From Bacteroidota bacterium (GTDB taxonomy: Bacteria; Bacteroidota; Bacteroidia; Chitinophagales; Saprospiraceae), in the NCBI GenBank assembly GCA_008501835.1, contig QQUB01000652.1, forward strand, positions 1 to 7,743: a stretch of 7,743 bases of DNA, written 5' to 3'. The position numbers and the translations under genes were made by a program. The notes under the pieces are model-generated. The model made no database searches. It saw nothing but the letters and a program-made list of their open reading frames with translations, and was not told the DNA's origin. Below are positions 1-5,231 of this stretch, piece after piece (position 1 is the stretch's first letter; the number at the start of each line of letters is the position of its first letter).

Positions 1-858
1 CCGGTTCCAATGATGAACATCCTCAATGGAGGTTCTCATGCCGACAACAGCATCGACTTCCAGGAATTTATGATCATGCCTGTAGGTGCCGAGACCTTCT
101 CTCAGGGATTGCGCATGGGTGTGGAAGTTTTCCACAGTCTGAAATCCGTATTGAAAGGAAAAGGATACTCTACCAACGTAGGTGATGAAGGAGGATTTGC
201 TCCAAATATTGGTTCTAATGATGAAGCGATTCAGATCGTACTGCAATCTATCGAGAAAGCAGGTTACCGTCCTGGAGAGGATATTTTCATCGCTCTGGAC
301 CCGGCTTCCTCTGAATTCTATATTCCGGAAGAAAAGATCTATCACCTGAAATGGTCTACCGGTGACAAACTGACCTCATCTGAGATGGTTGGTTTCTGGA
401 AAGACTGGTGTGATAAATACCCAATCATTTCTATTGAAGATGGTCTGGCAGAAGATGACTGGGCAGGATTCAAGGAAAAAACTGCTTTATTGGGTGACAG
501 ATTACAGATCGTTGGAGACGATTTATTCGTAACCAATACAGAGCGTCTGCAAAGAGGTATCAACGAAGGTGTTGCCAATTCAATCCTGATCAAAGTGAAC
601 CAGATCGGTACGCTTTCTGAAACAGTTGATGCGGTTAACCTTGCTACCCGTAACGCATATACTTCTGTGATCAGCCACCGTTCAGGAGAAACTGAAGATA
701 CTACCATTGCGGACATCGCAGTTGCGTTGAACGCAGGACAGATTAAAACCGGTTCAGCTTCCCGTTCTGACAGAATTGCAAAATACAACCAGTTACTCAG
801 AATTGAGGAACAACTGGGAGATTCTGCAATCTATCCGGGTAAAGCTTTGATCAGCTAA
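1..858 (+). CDS. eno: Enolase, C-terminal 285 residues (5' end outside window)
   Basis: Enolase (2-phosphoglycerate hydro-lyase) interconverts 2-phosphoglycerate and phosphoenolpyruvate in the cytosol (glycolysis and gluconeogenesis). The reading frame is open from base 1 and begins with residues PVPMMNILNGGSHADN, a signature of the family, so the ATG at 10 is internal. Visible active-site elements: the His of NGGSHADN (codon 37-39), the Glu of DEGGFAP (187-189), the metal ligands in DPASSEF, SIEDGLAEDDW and VGDDLFVTN, the catalytic Lys of ILIKVNQIGT (592-594), His-Arg-Ser of SHRSGETEDT (676-684), and the Lys of IKTGSASRSDR (745-747). Bacterial enolases are about 425-430 residues, so roughly 145 N-terminal residues lie to the left. 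No disruption is seen; the gene is partial only because of the window edge. The DivIC-like gene follows 40 bases after the stop. Confidence 0.98.
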   Translation, partial: PVPMMNILNGGSHADNSIDFQEFMIMPVGAETFSQGLRMGVEVFHSLKSVLKGKGYSTNVGDEGGFAPNIGSNDEAIQIVLQSIEKAGYRPGEDIFIALDPASSEFYIPEEKIYHLKWSTGDKLTSSEMVGFWKDWCDKYPIISIEDGLAEDDWAGFKEKTALLGDRLQIVGDDLFVTNTERLQRGINEGVANSILIKVNQIGTLSETVDAVNLATRNAYTSVISHRSGETEDTTIADIAVALNAGQIKTGSASRSDRIAKYNQLLRIEEQLGDSAIYPGKALIS

Positions 859-874
859 ATTGCTGCCGTTTTTG

Positions 875-882
875 TAGTTTTA
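875..882 (+). promoter_or_regulatory. Possible -7 box upstream of the DivIC-like gene
   Basis: TAGTTTTA differs by one base from the Bacteroidota -7 consensus TAnnTTTG and lies 16 bases before the ATG at 899. The nearest upstream TTTG (846-849, inside the enolase 3' end) is 25 bases away, longer than the usual spacing of about 19-21. The gene may instead be transcribed from the enolase promoter. Confidence 0.25.
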
Positions 883-898
883 CATAAAAACAGCACTT

Positions 899-1213
899 AT
901 GGCTAGCAATAATCCTTTACAACCCCTGCTGGATAAGGTTCCGGGACCTTTTAAAAACAGGTATTTCCTGGTCCTGACAGCCTTCCTGGCATGGATGATC
1001 TTTTTTGACAGGCATGACCTGCTGACGGAATGGCGTTTACAAAAAACCGTCAACAAACTGGAAGCCGACAAGCTCTATTACATTGAGCAGATCAAAATAG
1101 CGAAAGAGCAACGCCTGGAGCAAGAGATCAATAAGGAAAAATTTGCGCGGGAACGATATTTTATGAAAAAACAGGACGAGGATGTTTTCATCATCGTCGA
1201 AGAAGACGAATAA
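899..1213 (+). CDS. DivIC/FtsB-like septum formation initiator protein
   Basis: A 104-residue single-pass membrane protein. In related bacteria FtsB/DivIC bridges FtsL and FtsQ/DivIB in the division complex at the septum. Residues 1-21 are a short cytoplasmic lead with a basic end (PFKNR), 22-36 form a hydrophobic membrane segment (YFLVLTAFLAWMIFF), and about 40-81 are charged and helical with heptad-like spacing (coiled coil). The tail KFARERYFMKKQDEDVFII (81-99) is the conserved end of the family; Bacteroidota homologues carry the same FARE-Y-MKK-EDVF pattern. The ATG at 899 is chosen because it gives the usual family length and topology. It lies 40 bases after eno in the same direction, and co-transcription is plausible. 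Division role is inferred from family; ftsB and divIC cannot be told apart here, so no symbol is given. Confidence 0.85.
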   Translation: MASNNPLQPLLDKVPGPFKNRYFLVLTAFLAWMIFFDRHDLLTEWRLQKTVNKLEADKLYYIEQIKIAKEQRLEQEINKEKFARERYFMKKQDEDVFIIVEEDE

Positions 1214-1216
1214 TTC

Positions 1217-1269
1217 AGGCAAAGGTGAAGGCAAAGGAATTTTAAATTTTCCGGCCTTCTCCTTAGCCT
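1217..1269. repeat. Imperfect stem-loop between the divIC-like gene and sucD
   Basis: Bases 1217-1232 pair with 1254-1269 at 14 of 16 positions (arms start aggcaaaggtgaaggc), leaving an AT-rich 21-base loop. It begins four bases after the divIC stop codon and could attenuate or terminate transcription, but no T-run follows the right arm. Its left arm and loop (aaggaattttaaattt) resemble the sequence after sucD at 2246-2266, suggesting two diverged copies of one intergenic element. Confidence 0.5.
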
Positions 1270-1307
1270 TTAGAATAATAATTGAACATTGAAAATAATT
1301 TAAACTT

Positions 1308-2180
1308 ATGTCAGTTCTTGTAAATAAAGACTCCAGAATCATCGTCCAGGGATTCACAGGTAAGGAAGGAACCTTCCATGCTACCCAAATGCTGGAATAT
1401 GGTACTAATGTTGTCGGTGGTGTAACTCCTGGAAAAGGAGGAATGACTCACCTTGACAAGCCGGTTTTCAACACTGTTGCTGAAGCAGTTGATAAGGCGG
1501 GTGCCAATACTTCGGTTATCTTTGTACCTCCTCCATTTGCTGCAGACGCTATTATGGAAGCAGCTGAAGCAGGCATCAATGTGATCATCTGTATTACGGA
1601 AGGAATTCCTGTTCAGGATATGGTAAAAGTGAAAGCTTACCTCAACAATTACGATTGCAGACTGGTAGGCCCTAACTGTCCTGGAGTCATTACTCCTGAA
1701 GAAGCCAAATGCGGTATCATGCCTGGCTTCATTCACCGCAAAGGTAAGATCGGGATCGTTTCCCGTTCAGGAACACTGACATATGAAGCTGTGGATCAGG
1801 TTACCAAAGCCGGAATGGGCCAATCTACCTGTATCGGGATCGGTGGTGATCCAATCGTAGGAACTACTACCAAAGAAGCTGTCGAACTGCTCATGAATGA
1901 TCCTGAAACGGAAGGCATCATCATGATCGGAGAGATCGGAGGTAGTATGGAAGCCGATGCAGCGCATTACGTTAAAGAACACGGCACTAAACCGGTTGTA
2001 GGGTTCATCGCAGGACAAACGGCTCCTAAAGGCCGTACAATGGGTCATGCCGGAGCCATCATCGGAGGTTCTGATGATACTGCCGAAGCCAAGATGAAAA
2101 TCATGCGCGAATGTGGTATCCACGTTGTAAACTCTCCAGCACAGATCGGTGCTACCATGGCTGAAGTGCTTGGTAAATAA
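1308..2180 (+). CDS. sucD: Succinyl-CoA ligase (ADP/GDP-forming), alpha subunit
   Basis: Alpha subunit of succinyl-CoA synthetase, which makes succinate and a nucleoside triphosphate from succinyl-CoA in the TCA cycle, working with the beta subunit SucC. The 290 residues match the usual family length. The N-terminal CoA-binding Rossmann domain (about 1-130) shows GFTGKEGTFH at 15-24, GGVTPGKGG at 37-45 and GPNCPG at 121-126. The ligase domain follows with SRSGTLTYE (152-160), Glu209 in GEIGG, and the phosphorylated histidine His247 in MGHAGAIIGG. All key residues are present, so the enzyme should be active. sucC is not adjacent on either side, so the subunits are encoded apart, as in many Bacteroidota. 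The start at 1308 gives the standard N-terminus MSVLVNKDSRIIVQGFTG. There is no SD sequence, only an A/T-rich leader. A strong terminator lies about 110 bases downstream. Confidence 0.97.
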   Translation: MSVLVNKDSRIIVQGFTGKEGTFHATQMLEYGTNVVGGVTPGKGGMTHLDKPVFNTVAEAVDKAGANTSVIFVPPPFAADAIMEAAEAGINVIICITEGIPVQDMVKVKAYLNNYDCRLVGPNCPGVITPEEAKCGIMPGFIHRKGKIGIVSRSGTLTYEAVDQVTKAGMGQSTCIGIGGDPIVGTTTKEAVELLMNDPETEGIIMIGEIGGSMEADAAHYVKEHGTKPVVGFIAGQTAPKGRTMGHAGAIIGGSDDTAEAKMKIMRECGIHVVNSPAQIGATMAEVLGK

Positions 2181-2183
2181 TAT

Positions 2184-2225
2184 GAGTTATGAATAACTCG
2201 AGCTTGCCTGCGTGCCTCGGCAAGC
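2184..2225. repeat. Two short perfect inverted repeats after sucD
   Basis: gagttat (2184-2190) and ataactc (2193-2199) form a perfect 7-base inverted repeat with a 2-base centre, directly after the sucD stop. It is followed by gcttgcc (2202-2208) and ggcaagc (2219-2225), 7 perfect pairs around a 10-base loop. cctgc/gcagg (2207-2211/2224-2228) offers an alternative fold. They may be parts of a decayed palindromic repeat; no function can be read. Confidence 0.4.
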
Positions 2226-2226
2226 A

Positions 2227-2277
2227 GGGCTAAGGCTAAGGAGGAAGCTAAGGATTTTTTAAATTTAGCTTTCTTCC
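2227..2277. repeat. gctaagg-type stem-loop element
   Basis: A tandem gctaagg motif (2229-2241) leads into a stem in which 2240-2251 pairs with 2265-2276 over 12 positions, two of them G-U, around the AT-rich loop ggattttttaaat. It sits 12 bases before the sucD terminator arm. It resembles the stem-loop at 1217-1269, which likewise follows a stop codon. Confidence 0.45.
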
Positions 2278-2288
2278 AGAATTAGTTA

Positions 2289-2327
2289 AAAAAATCCCGG
2301 ACGCGGTAATGGCGTTCGGGATTTTTT
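2289..2327 (+). terminator. Intrinsic terminator of sucD
   Basis: aaaaaatcccggacgc (2289-2304) pairs with gcgttcgggatttttt (2312-2327): 16 positions, one of them a G-U pair, with a 7-base loop. The GC-rich part of the stem runs into a 6-T tract. A-run and T-run are symmetric, so it may also stop transcription arriving from the other strand. Confidence 0.88.
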
Positions 2328-2415
2328 ATGTTACTACAATCCTCTCTCCTTTTTTGAATATTATCAAATCCGACTCTTGGTCGTGCCCATTCTTAGTTTT
2401 AATTGGTTTTGTCAT
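2326..2415 (-). CDS. Possible 29-residue small protein or gene-end remnant
   Basis: A minus-strand ORF of 29 codons starting at ATG 2415 and ending with TAA that touches the sucD terminator. The peptide starts MTKPIKTKNG and ends DLIIFKKGERIVVT, hydrophilic then alternately hydrophobic, which looks more protein-like than typical junk. The frame stays open upstream to 2466, inside the 104-base palindrome, without another ATG. I recognise no family. It could be a real microprotein, the C-terminal scrap of a lost gene, or chance. It would be transcribed toward the sucD terminator. Confidence 0.2.
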   Translation of the reverse strand: MTKPIKTKNGHDQESDLIIFKKGERIVVT

Positions 2416-2500
2416 TTTCAAGGGCCATAGGGAAAGGCCTAAAGGCCTCAATTTATTGCCTTTTTTCTATCCCATGCCCTGAAGGGCAGGCCAATTGAAA
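2397..2500. repeat. 104-base composite palindromic element
   Basis: Outer arms ttttaattgg (2397-2406) and ccaattgaaa (2491-2500) pair across 10 positions with one G-T. Inside, atagggaaagg (2427-2437) pairs with the strand around 2459-2470 through several G-T wobbles and one bulge. Further self-complementary units are aggcct twice (2435-2440, 2443-2448) and tgccct-ga-agggca (2475-2488). The nested design resembles REP/BIME-type or other dispersed non-coding palindromes rather than a gene. Repetition elsewhere in the genome cannot be seen from this window. Confidence 0.5.
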
Positions 2501-2568
2501 GACAACACAATGGAAGGATAGGGAATGGACATTTGTAATTTTTTATCATTATTGCTCAATATGCGACA

Positions 2569-2601
2569 AGACCTCGGAGGTTTTGAAAACCTCGGAGGTC
2601 T
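2569..2601. repeat. acctcggaggt hairpin (REP-like)
   Basis: Bases 2569-2584 pair with 2586-2601 at all positions except one central G-G, with a single-base centre at 2585. Each arm contains the same unit, acctcggaggt (2571-2581 and 2589-2599), so the sequence is both a direct and an inverted repeat; each unit is itself almost self-complementary. It lies between the composite palindrome and the foldase terminator. There is no T-run, so it is unlikely to be a terminator. Confidence 0.6.
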
Positions 2602-2610
2602 GTGTGCCTA

Positions 2611-2655
2611 AAAACAAAAATCCCGGATTTTGAACTATGCCAAAACCCGGGATTT
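2611..2655 (-). terminator. Intrinsic terminator of the PpiD-like gene
   Basis: Read on the minus strand, aaatcccgggttttg (2655-2641) pairs with caaaatccgggattt (2632-2618), 14 of 15 positions, around an 8-base loop, and is followed by the T-rich tract ttgtttt (complement of 2611-2617). It begins 38 bases after the foldase stop codon. Its arm shares aaaaatcccgg with the sucD terminator. Confidence 0.82.
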
Positions 2656-2692
2656 CCTTACCTATTGGTATATTTCAAACCACCATTTTCTA

Positions 2693-4843
2693 TTAATAGA
2701 AGGTGGCACGATTATCGTTAATATCTGCTTTGTCCTTCATGGATTCAAACAATGAAGAAAGCACATTGCCGCTGTCAGTACGCTGAATTGACTGACGAAC
2801 CTGCAATAATGCAGTTGGTGTAGTTGGAGCAGGCTTGTTGTTCATCTTCACGATGTACACCCCTGTATTTCCTTGAACAGGACTAGAGATCTGTCCGTTT
2901 TCAAGACCAAAGGCGGTGGCAACAACCTTAGGCTCATTACCCATTCCTGTTACGTTAAGTGATTTAAAGGAAACACCTGAAACAGAATCTACAGGAACAC
3001 TGTATTTAGCAGCAACAGCATCCATGTCCATTCCCTGGATCTGAGACATGATCATCTCAGCACGCTTTTCATCCAGCACCATTGGCTGAATTTCGTCTTT
3101 GATGTTCTCTACTGATGGAACACCTGGCTTCTGAACTGCTTTCAAAGCAACAGCTACATATTTGTTATCGTAGAAGAAACGCTGATCTTTGAAGGTATAA
3201 ACTACATTGGATACAGCTCCTTTTTTAGCAGAGAATCCCCACTTCACCATCTCACGAGCATCGTCAGTTGCACCAAGGCTACCAACAGCATAATCATTTT
3301 TCTTGAGCGGCAATGTTGTTTCCACTGATAGCGCTGGATTCTCGGCAGCGGCAGCTTCCATAGCTTCAATTGAACGGTTCTGGCCTACAAAGGCAGTAGC
3401 TTTTTCGTAAACCTCATTTCTGGTCTCTTCACTAGGAACAATATCCTCAGAAATGAAAGCCAATTGAACACCTTCTTTATTATTAATAAATTTCTTACCT
3501 GTCACTTCAACCAGGTGCAAACCAAACTGGGTGATAACCGTATACAACTGACCTTCGTCAGCTTTGTAGAAAATCAGGTCATTGAATGGCTTAACCATGG
3601 CTCCGGTTCCTACATAACCAAGATCTCCTCCTTTGGTGGAAGTTCCGTCAGTACCAAAAGCAGCAGCAAGTTCCTCAAAGGTATTGGTTCCATTTTCGAT
3701 GAGGTTCTTCAAACTGTCAATGGTGTTTTGCGCAGCAGTAAACTCTTCGATGGTATTAACCGGACGCAAAATATGGCGTGATTTAACAGAATCAGGAATC
3801 ATTTTACGGTCTCTGATCTTTGCCATTGTGAATACGCCACTATCTTCATAAGGTCCGAATACTTTACCTACAGGCACCTGGAATACTGTATCCTTAAGGA
3901 TTTGGCTCAATTCTGATTCCGTAAAATAAACCTCGTCGATAAGTCCACCATATCTTTGTACATAAGCAGAATCTTTGGCAGCAGTTTCAGCGGCTTCGAA
4001 ACCAGCAATAAGTCTTTCGAGCTGAGCTCTGCAAGTATCAATATCCGCCTCAGTTGGCTCAACATCAAAGGTCACAAAACTGATTACTCTTGATTCTTCC
4101 TTTTCCTTGTACAATTCCGCATTTTCCTGAAGATATGCTTCATAGTCTGCATCAGACAAGCTCACCTCACTTGGGTCAACTTCATCGTAAGGCACTTTCA
4201 CAAAAGAGAAGTCAACCAACTGACTTTGTTCCGTATAACCCATTTGAGCCATCCATCCCGGAGCATACATAGCTTTCTGAACCAAAGCGTTGATCTTGGA
4301 TTGCAAACGATCCTTTCTGATTTCATCACGCTGATGTCTCCAGTAAGGAACAAATTGCTGACTCAACTGTCCTTGTTGAATAGCCTGATCAATACGATCC
4401 TCTTCAATAATCTGCTTGATATTGTTGAGTTGTTGTCTGTCTACCTGCCCCGGAGCATTAGGGTTGGAAAACCTTGAAACGATAATCCGACTAGGGTTTG
4501 TACCAAACTCGAGATCGTTCAATTCGGCATCACTAATGCCTAATCCCAAATCCTCTGCTTCTTTATTTACCAGCACCTCCTCTACGAAATAGTTCCACAA
4601 GAAAGTACGACGACCATTCACATCACCACCACTGGAGCTACTGTATAATAAGCTATATGCTCTTTCAAATTCCTGACGGTCGATCTTTTGACCATCTACT
4701 TTTCCAAGGTCAAACTGACCTCCACCCGTTCCACCACGTTGCTTGGCGGAAATAAAATCCATGAGAATAAATCCACCAAGGCCAATACCGATCATTACGA
4801 TAAGGAGCCAGGAATTTTTTCGAATCTGTCCAATTAATGCCAT
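2693..4843 (-). CDS. Membrane-anchored peptidyl-prolyl isomerase, PpiD/SurA type
   Basis: A 716-residue periplasmic foldase. Residues 1-11 are basic, 12-31 form one uncleaved membrane anchor (SWLLIVMIGIGLGGFILMDF), and the rest should face the periplasm, as in PpiD. Residues about 45-240 form the SurA_N-like helical chaperone part, beginning VDGQKIDRQEFERAY. The clearest parvulin (PpiC) domain is at about 355-450, with SRHILR at the start, GGDLGYVGTGAMVKPF at 405-420 and FGLHLVEVTGK at its end. A second, degenerate parvulin-like segment precedes it (about 300-345, GKVFGPYEDSGVFTMAKI) and similar pieces recur at 540-570 and 645-670. The PpiD family works on newly exported proteins at the Sec translocon; that role is inferred. 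Start 4843 is the first ATG and gives the expected anchor. It is monocistronic, with its own promoter box and terminator. Length is slightly above E. coli PpiD (623). Active isomerase function is uncertain. Confidence 0.92.
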   Translation of the reverse strand: MALIGQIRKNSWLLIVMIGIGLGGFILMDFISAKQRGGTGGGQFDLGKVDGQKIDRQEFERAYSLLYSSSSGGDVNGRRTFLWNYFVEEVLVNKEAEDLGLGISDAELNDLEFGTNPSRIIVSRFSNPNAPGQVDRQQLNNIKQIIEEDRIDQAIQQGQLSQQFVPYWRHQRDEIRKDRLQSKINALVQKAMYAPGWMAQMGYTEQSQLVDFSFVKVPYDEVDPSEVSLSDADYEAYLQENAELYKEKEESRVISFVTFDVEPTEADIDTCRAQLERLIAGFEAAETAAKDSAYVQRYGGLIDEVYFTESELSQILKDTVFQVPVGKVFGPYEDSGVFTMAKIRDRKMIPDSVKSRHILRPVNTIEEFTAAQNTIDSLKNLIENGTNTFEELAAAFGTDGTSTKGGDLGYVGTGAMVKPFNDLIFYKADEGQLYTVITQFGLHLVEVTGKKFINNKEGVQLAFISEDIVPSEETRNEVYEKATAFVGQNRSIEAMEAAAAENPALSVETTLPLKKNDYAVGSLGATDDAREMVKWGFSAKKGAVSNVVYTFKDQRFFYDNKYVAVALKAVQKPGVPSVENIKDEIQPMVLDEKRAEMIMSQIQGMDMDAVAAKYSVPVDSVSGVSFKSLNVTGMGNEPKVVATAFGLENGQISSPVQGNTGVYIVKMNNKPAPTTPTALLQVRQSIQRTDSGNVLSSLFESMKDKADINDNRATFY

Positions 4844-4897
4844 TATCTGTTACTTTTTAAGCAAATATTTCTATTGTTGCTGAGAACTATTAATAAA

Positions 4898-4913
4898 CCG
4901 TTTTTCCAAACGG
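4898..4913 (-). promoter_or_regulatory. Leader hairpin of the PpiD-like gene
   Basis: ccgttt (4898-4903) and aaacgg (4908-4913) are perfect 6-base arms around a 4-base loop. It falls at the very start of the predicted transcript, 5-15 bases after the -7 box, and could protect the 5' end or affect expression. No T-run follows directly on the minus strand, so it is not a terminator. Confidence 0.35.
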
Positions 4914-4917
4914 ACTG

Positions 4918-4953
4918 CAAAGGTAACACCCCTTTTGAAAAAATCCATGCAAA
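4918..4953 (-). promoter_or_regulatory. Promoter of the PpiD-like gene
   Basis: On the minus strand TACCTTTG (4925-4918) is an exact match to the Bacteroidota -7 consensus TAnnTTTG, followed by ca as is common. TTTG at 4953-4950 is a possible -33 box, but the 24-base spacer is longer than usual. The predicted untranslated leader is about 65-70 bases. Confidence 0.55.
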
Positions 4954-5173
4954 ATAAACGCTTTGACATATAAAATCAAAATTTTCAGTGCTTTATAAGA
5001 CGAATTAGAAGAACCAAATCAAAAAATTAACGCTTTTCAAGGTCGATATTTGGTTATCGTGGCACTTGATGAGCTCATATTTCCGGGTTTTATGTTCAAA
5101 TCCAGGTAACATTAGTCTAAAAATTGACATTCTCTGACGATAGTATCCGATTATTTTCTAAAGTTGTACTGAA

Positions 5174-5205
5174 TTTGGAATTTGATCCCAGCAAACATAG
5201 ATTTA
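5174..5205 (+). promoter_or_regulatory. Candidate promoter of the secreted esterase
   Basis: TTTG (5174-5177) is followed after 20 bases by TAGATTTA (5198-5205), one base off the -7 consensus TAnnTTTG. The predicted start of transcription is near 5212, about 20 bases before ATG 5232. If right, this excludes translation from the upstream ATG at 5124. Confidence 0.35.
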
Positions 5206-5231
5206 ATCAACCTTACTTACGTTTCATTAAA

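Larger units (their letters stand above)
2181..2692. other. Convergent intergenic region rich in palindromes
   Basis: A 512-base stretch between the ends of sucD (plus) and the foldase gene (minus). It holds, in order, two short hairpins, a gctaagg-type stem-loop, the sucD terminator, a 104-base composite palindrome, the acctcggaggt hairpin and the foldase terminator, each listed separately. The only coding candidate is a 29-codon minus-strand ORF. No tRNA or transposase fragment was recognised. Confidence 0.8.
4844..5231. other. Divergent intergenic region between foldase and esterase genes
   Basis: This 388-base stretch carries the foldase promoter box and leader hairpin at its left end and a candidate esterase promoter at its right end. 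In the middle is an 8-base perfect inverted repeat, aaccaaat (5012-5019) and atttggtt (5048-5055), separated by 28 bases; it could be a regulator site or chance. No RNA gene was recognised. A 36-base shorter-than-typical minus-strand frame at 5005-5112 was judged non-coding. Confidence 0.6.

Noticed and set aside
342..788. 148-codon minus-strand ORF inside enolase
   Set aside because: It is antisense to clearly conserved enolase coding sequence, and its translation shows no family motif; it is a shadow of the real frame.
1037..1357. 106-codon minus-strand ORF across the divIC-sucD gap
   Set aside because: It overlaps two real genes antisense, and its translation has no recognisable domain.
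1311..1736. 141-codon minus-strand ORF inside sucD, and a second one at 1767-2123
   Set aside because: Both lie entirely antisense to sucD with His/Ser/Arg-rich, motif-free translations typical of shadow frames.
2181..2692. CRISPR array
   Set aside because: The repeats here are heterogeneous inverted repeats, without regularly spaced identical direct repeats and unique spacers, and no cas gene is present.
3464..3851. Plus-strand ORFs within the foldase gene (also at 4090-4477)
   Set aside because: They are antisense to a well-supported 716-residue protein and have no motif.
5005..5112. 35-codon minus-strand ORF upstream of the foldase gene
   Set aside because: It starts with ATG, but the composition is unremarkable, there is no recognisable motif, and it overlaps the 5012-5055 inverted repeat; chance is the simpler reading.
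5124..5231. 36-codon N-terminal extension of the esterase
   Set aside because: The extension has no domain or signal, whereas a clean signal peptide starts at ATG 5232; a candidate promoter lies inside the extension.
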